A stretch of 64,000 bases of DNA from Sipunculus nudus (lineage: Eukaryota > Annelida > Sipuncula > Golfingiida > Sipunculidae): NCBI GenBank assembly GCA_026874595.1, contig CM049309.1:73144426-73208425 (forward strand), in the 5' to 3' direction. Made by a program: the position numbers and the translations under genes. Under the pieces are notes generated by a model. The model saw nothing but the letters and a program-made list of their open reading frames with translations. It did not search any database and had not been told where the DNA came from. Positions 59,175-64,000 of this stretch are shown here, in pieces (position 1 is the first letter of the stretch; every line of letters starts with the position of its first letter).

Positions 59175-62100
59175 TTAATTGTTGTTCTTTTGTTCAAAGT
59201 ACATGAAGTCCTGAAAAAGAAAAAGTAAAAATGACCATTCTGGCAAAATAAATCTCATACAAAATGAACAGGAGAAGCTGAATTGGTTTATATAAATACA
59301 ATGTATAAATCTATATAAATAATTAAAATATTTACATATGAAGAAAGGCGACTGGGAAATTAATGGTGGAACGTCTCCGTGGTTGTAGGTCTTGCGCATT
59401 GTCCACGTTCTTGGCTTCTTGTTTATACTTTTTGTGGTCATATATTTTTTTTACCAAGATATAAATTGAACCAAGAATTGCTTTCAGCCGTGCACCGCCC
59501 TAAGTGGGCGTTTATTAGGAAAATAATTATATACTCACGATCAGGAACATGGCCCCGATCATGGTGCCCTTCAACCGCACGTCCATGTCCATAGGGACTG
59601 AAAGATTGAAACAGTTCTGATAGATAGTGAGTGCATCACTCAGGAGGACTACAACATTCGGTGCAGAACGTTATGTAAAACATTTTTAAATATCATGCAT
59701 CAACAATATAAGAGCACAAAATACGACTTATTACAATAATTTTCATTATTAATATTATACGACAAATTATGACGTGGTGATCACGTTTTGTTTGGTTTCT
59801 CGTAAAAATGAAATATATACCTTTAAAAAGGCTGACCATGAAAGATTAGGATAATTATTGGCATAGTATAAAATTATAGTTTTTCACATTTACGAAAAAC
59901 CTGGTCGTTTGACCGATTAAGTTACTCATACTTGCATCACTATCACATTGTATATTTTAAACTACTAGATTTGTTATCTTGGTAAGCATATCTATATGTT
60001 ATAATTCAAGGAGGTGGAACTAAAATCTTGTCTCAATCAACTCCTCTGTGACTTCGCCTCAGAATTGCCCAGTTTTTTTCTGGGTTTTTTTTTTTGTCCT
60101 GGAGTGTTGGAAACGATTCTAAGTTGGTTCTAGGGAGTATTACCATATTTACATATACATCCTGAGGAATTTGACATTACGTCACAGCGTCATCTATCAG
60201 AAACTACGCCAGTGCATCCAGCGATTGATTTCGCCCGGGTTTTGTATGCAGCGCCCTCTATCGTGTTTTGGTCTTTAAGTGCGAAATAATGAACGGTAAT
60301 ATACTAGTAAAACTAATCAAGCATTTCTGAGCTGTGCTACTCTGCATTATAAAGCTTGTGATCTAAGTTTTACCGTAAAAAGAAATAACAACAATCATCC
60401 CCATCCCCTAGTAATCTTGCTAAATTTTGAAATAGACAACTCACATGAGACGGAGAAGGTATCTGCATCAGTGAAGGTCTCTTTGATCAGACCGGTCCAT
60501 TGTTTTGTAATCATCCCGATTTCCTGACTGCCATCTGCTGACATTACCTGTAACAAAAAGGGCAATAAAGTTTTTAAATTTTTATCTGACAAGTGTTTGA
60601 AAGGAGCAAGATAATCGGGGCTTTTGCTTTTAATTTTCATATATTCTAGCACAATACCTTGAAGCCAAATGACCCCTCCAAACAAGCATTTAGATACAGT
60701 AAATCCTCGCCTAACGACGATCTCAGTTAAGCGACCGCCTAAAAAACGCCCATTTTTCACGGTCCCAATTCTATTTAGCTCTGTATATCAGACCTCGCTT
60801 AAGCGACCACCTCGAATTTTCGACCACTATATCGAGGATCCGTTGCTGGTTGTAATTTCGAGGTTTTACATTATACATGTACCATGTCGTTGACTGGTCG
60901 TGGTATAAAGAATAATTAACCAATACTGTCAATTTATGCTGAGGCTATGCTAAGTATATACAAATTAAACAATGTTTTAATGACACATGTAATATTGGCT
61001 AGAACCAACCATAACTAGCATTTAGAACCATTCGCTGCTCTATTTCGTCGTATGTTTCTGCTTACCGGGAAATGGATGTCGACGCAGCCGCATGGACAAC
61101 ATGGTCCGTTAATGTTCGCCACGACCTGATGATCAGCATCCATGATTGTATACTGTGGTTTCCAACAGCTCTGTCTGAAAACGGAAATTATATTTGGTCA
61201 GTGACGCCTACCGCTGGCGCTTAGTGTTCTGTTAAGGTACATTAAAGGTACAAATTCTTTCACTAGTCATATTAGGTATACATGAAAATATGTGTTCTCT
61301 CCTGTATATATAACAGTATCTGCCAAGATTTCGGCCTGAAACGATTTCTTCACACCTATATACAGTAGAAATCTGTGTACTAGGCGCGATCAGCTGAGTA
61401 AAGAAAAACATAAACATAGCGTCCTACATTACTATCATAAATAAATTTATTTGTTAACATGATCATGACAAATGCGTCTCCCTTCCTCGACTGAAAGTTT
61501 TTGCGCATGCGCAATATCATACATTCGGTCACTAGATCTTGTTGGAGTCAACAGACACACTTTGATAGTATTTTTCAAAATATAGAACAACATCAATGTT
61601 GGAAAACATGAAAAAGCGGCGCAGAGCCTCAAAGCAGGGGATTGTATCACAAGAAAACTTAGTAATCAGCCAAAAAGGACAAATTGTGATTATTGAGTGA
61701 ATCGACTAAATACTTAGATGTTTATTCTAATCTCAAATTTTAAAGGAAATAAATGTTTATTTTTATCTCAAATTTTAAAGGAAAAAAGCTGGATCATCTT
61801 TGACGATGTGGTCTCAATGAACGACTCCGACTAGAGGTATCAAATTTCACTTTTAAAAAGTCGCGATGGTGGCTAATTTGATGTATTCAGCAGACGATCA
61901 TTACGCGCATGCGCATGTCCTAAGAACAGATGGACCTTTAATTTGTGCTGAACAGGTGTTAAATTGTTGTCATTATATAATGGTGATCATTATTAATGTA
62001 AATTGAAATTAATCTTGATCCGAAAGAAAGTAAGTTTTTTTGTTACTTTTCTCCAGTTCATGTTTAGCGACAACCAACTTTGATTCAATTCTTACTCATT

Positions 62101-63615
62101 TATAAGTCACAGATATTTTAATGACTGAACATTATATTTTGGATATCTTGCTCCTGAAAGTGAAACTTACGCTTGTTTGACGTAACCAATAACGTTACCA
62201 ACAGGGGCCTGGACTTCTACTTCAAAGGCACAGCAGTCTGCGTTTGCGCACCAGCAACATCCGGCGCAGCACTTGAATTCACGGACAACCCGTAGTACTT
62301 CCTGTGATTAATATATGAAACATAAGTAAAGGATATGGACATAACAGTATATGTGCTTGTGGTAAACTACGCCTCTCCCCTTGATTATAGGAAGTATGGA
62401 CTAGCAGGATCTGGTTCCCAGCGCTACCTACCGGTCATACTTCGACTGTAGTATACAAGTATCCGCTGATCATGTCCAATAATTTGATCAGACTTGTTTT
62501 TCAAATAAATTTATTGAAAATCATGAATTCGTATTATCCAGTAGGCTGCCTCAATTGGTATGCTTTAGTGTTGCTCTATAACTCCTAGGACAGACGCTGT
62601 CACCTGGCGACAGACTATATGACTTATTTATGGTTTTCAGAGCGTCAGGATAGGAGTTTGCGGGATACTGATTTCTGGACTTTAATGTGTTTAAATCATA
62701 CAAAAGCTGATTACTCAGTCATTGATATTTCCCTCACTAGCTTACATCTTCTAGTGAAATATTCATATGTGATTCTGGCTTACCCATGTACCTCTTCACA
62801 GGAGAGTAATTACACCTGTACAAAACACGATATATCGGGGAAAATACCTGGCCAAAGTTGTCCGTGATGTGAAGTGTGAATCCTCGGTTTGGTCCGCAGC
62901 AGAGTCGCATACATAGCTCGGTTTCTGTCAGATACAGATCAGTAGTTACATTTTTAAATATTAATGATTTTAGAAGAACGGCTTAACATATAATCTAAGA
63001 GATAAGCTGATAATTTGTGACTCCTCAGAAAATATACACCGGCATCATTCCTATAGGTGGAAAACATTTGTCAAAATAGCTTTAGCTCTTAAAAAATAAA
63101 ATATATATTGAAATGAATGTACTATATTTATATTTATTTAATACGCTTGTCTCCCCTTTCAACCATATAAAGTCCGCCTCTGATAAACAGTGTCAAAAAC
63201 ACCCTTTCTTAAACAGTGCAAGATCATGTCAACAAAACATGATCGCCTCAACATTAGTGGACGTGTCTTGCCTGAATTCGCTGGTGACCTATTTCATAAG
63301 TATCCCTAGAAGTGCTTATTTTTTACAACCCGAGATACTGCATTTGATTGCACGTTTAACAATTTGGCGACTTCAGGTATATCAGAATACCTTTTCTGTT
63401 GTATTTTTTACCTCTTGAATTGGTTAATGGAGCGTGATTCATAGAAGAGTTATGCGTCAAAACTGTATAACAACCAACAGAGGTCGACAGGTATACAATG
63501 TACCATGCACTTGAGCCCCTTCTTGGTGTATACATACCCTCAGCCGCATAAAAACACTGTTGTCCTACGGAGTTGAATATCCTGTACTTGTTATTGGTCT
63601 CCCAACCAGTCAGAA
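59175..63615 (-). CDS. phospholipid scramblase, C-terminal seven coding exons (5' end beyond window)
   Basis: Scramblases (PLSCR family) are Ca2+-responsive, palmitoylated membrane proteins linked to bidirectional phospholipid movement and signalling. Exons in transcription order: 63538-63615, 62848-62924, 62171-62301, 61066-61174, 60445-60547, 59539-59597 and 59175-59210 (stop TAA). All have AG/GT borders with matching phases and give about 196 residues. Family marks: LTGWETNNKYRIFNS in the first exon; a Cys-rich stretch KCCAGCCWC where vertebrate members carry the palmitoylation cluster; GPCCPCGC in the fourth; KQWTGL followed by the EF-like Ca2+ segment DADTFSVSFPMD across exons five and six; and a C-terminal hydrophobic helix around GTMIGAMFLI, ending in DFMYFEQ and a short Asn tail. 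The proline-rich N-terminus and the exon or exons before 63615 are not in the window. The family is certain; the paralogue number (PLSCR1-4) cannot be assigned. Confidence 0.95.
60695..60875. repeat. pogo/Tigger-like MITE in a scramblase intron
   Basis: TACAGTAAATCCTCG at the left and CGAGGTTTTACATTA at the right are imperfect inverted ends next to TA dinucleotides. The interior repeats TTAAGCGACC and GACCACCTCGAATTT. It is about 180 bp, non-coding, between scramblase exons at 61066 and 60547. Confidence 0.6.
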
Positions 63616-63685
63616 CTGAAAGCGAACAACATGATCCCTGTGAATCAACAGTATTCAAATAAAGTGTATCAAACAAATGGGTTTG

Positions 63686-63770
63686 CTGAGCCCCAGAGTT
63701 CAATATTCTGTAGGCCTACCTGTCTTGGTCTCCAAATAAATCAGAACTGAAAGCGAAGAACATTTTTGTG
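63686..63770 (-). pseudogene. decayed duplicate of the first visible scramblase exon
   Basis: This 85-bp segment repeats 63558-63640 at an offset of about 131 bp. The acceptor side is almost identical: both share a pyrimidine-rich tract, CGCTTTCAG and then TTCTGA. The exon body is recognisable (GGAGACCAA), but a small insertion and an in-frame stop break the reading frame against the intact copy. A GT that could serve as donor appears after about 30 bp. It is best read as a partial tandem exon duplication that decayed. Use as an alternative mini-exon cannot be excluded. Confidence 0.6.
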
Positions 63771-64000
63771 AGGAATCTAAACACTGTGACAACAATATTT
63801 GAATTAAGTAATACTAAGTATACCAGATTCTTGTAATTGTCGTTACCCGCTTCAACCTTTATCAGTATAATATATGTACAGGTAGAATAAAATAAGGAGC
63901 CAAAGACCACATGCTCAACAGTGATTTTTTTTCATATGGCAATACTGGAAATAAGAATGAAAAAAAAAAAGGGTTCATGTGTAAATCGACTGTCATTTTA
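63771..64000. other. scramblase upstream intron reaching the window edge
   Basis: No further scramblase exon is visible. AT-rich with a poly-A run at 63959-63970. The N-terminal exon(s) must lie to the right of 64000. Confidence 0.5.

Noticed and set aside
63113-63418. 101-codon plus-strand ORF
   Set aside because: It lies in an intron of the scramblase on the opposite strand and has no motif.

Overview
This is an AT-rich, intron-rich, repeat-dense animal nuclear DNA segment. It holds two recognisable host genes, both rebuilt here exon by exon with GT/AG splice sites and matching phases. The organism is probably a mollusc, most likely a bivalve. That call rests on recall of repeat families with hairpin ends and tandem-repeat cores that are common in molluscs, so it is moderate at best; no species is claimed.

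Layout. Positions 1-21142 hold no gene. They contain Helentron-like (rolling-circle) elements, GC-rich foldback elements, tandem arrays and simple repeats, including a four-layer nest at about 6.1-12.6 kb. Positions 21143-41633 (+) hold a complete eight-exon gene for the tail-anchored-protein targeting ATPase GET3/ASNA1 (TRC40), 342 codons. Its intron 1 contains a Helentron-like element whose 3' end lies 27 bp before exon 2. Its 10-kb intron 3 contains an antisense, LTR-bounded Ty3/gypsy-type retrotransposon (28384-36365) and a hAT-like non-autonomous element (36493-37736). Positions 41634-59174 are again gene-poor: inverted and dispersed repeats, two TA microsatellites, a 54-bp minisatellite, a badly decayed second Ty3/gypsy-like element (about 52115-54830) and a foldback element with a 40-bp minisatellite core. 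Positions 59175-63615 (-) carry the last seven coding exons of a phospholipid scramblase; its N-terminus lies beyond the right edge. A decayed duplicate of one scramblase exon sits at 63686-63770.

How the parts relate. GET3 is a cytosolic ATPase that delivers C-terminally anchored proteins to the ER. Scramblase is a membrane protein with one C-terminal transmembrane helix. They are neighbours on opposite strands about 17.5 kb apart, and nothing in the sequence shows co-regulation. Most of the structure here comes from mobile elements. The observations most worth following are a textbook -1 frameshift signal (slippery heptamer plus predicted pseudoknot) at the retrotransposon gag-pol junction, three repeat families that share one Helentron-like architecture, and the nested insertions. 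All identities and repeat periods were read by eye; no alignment or database search was run.
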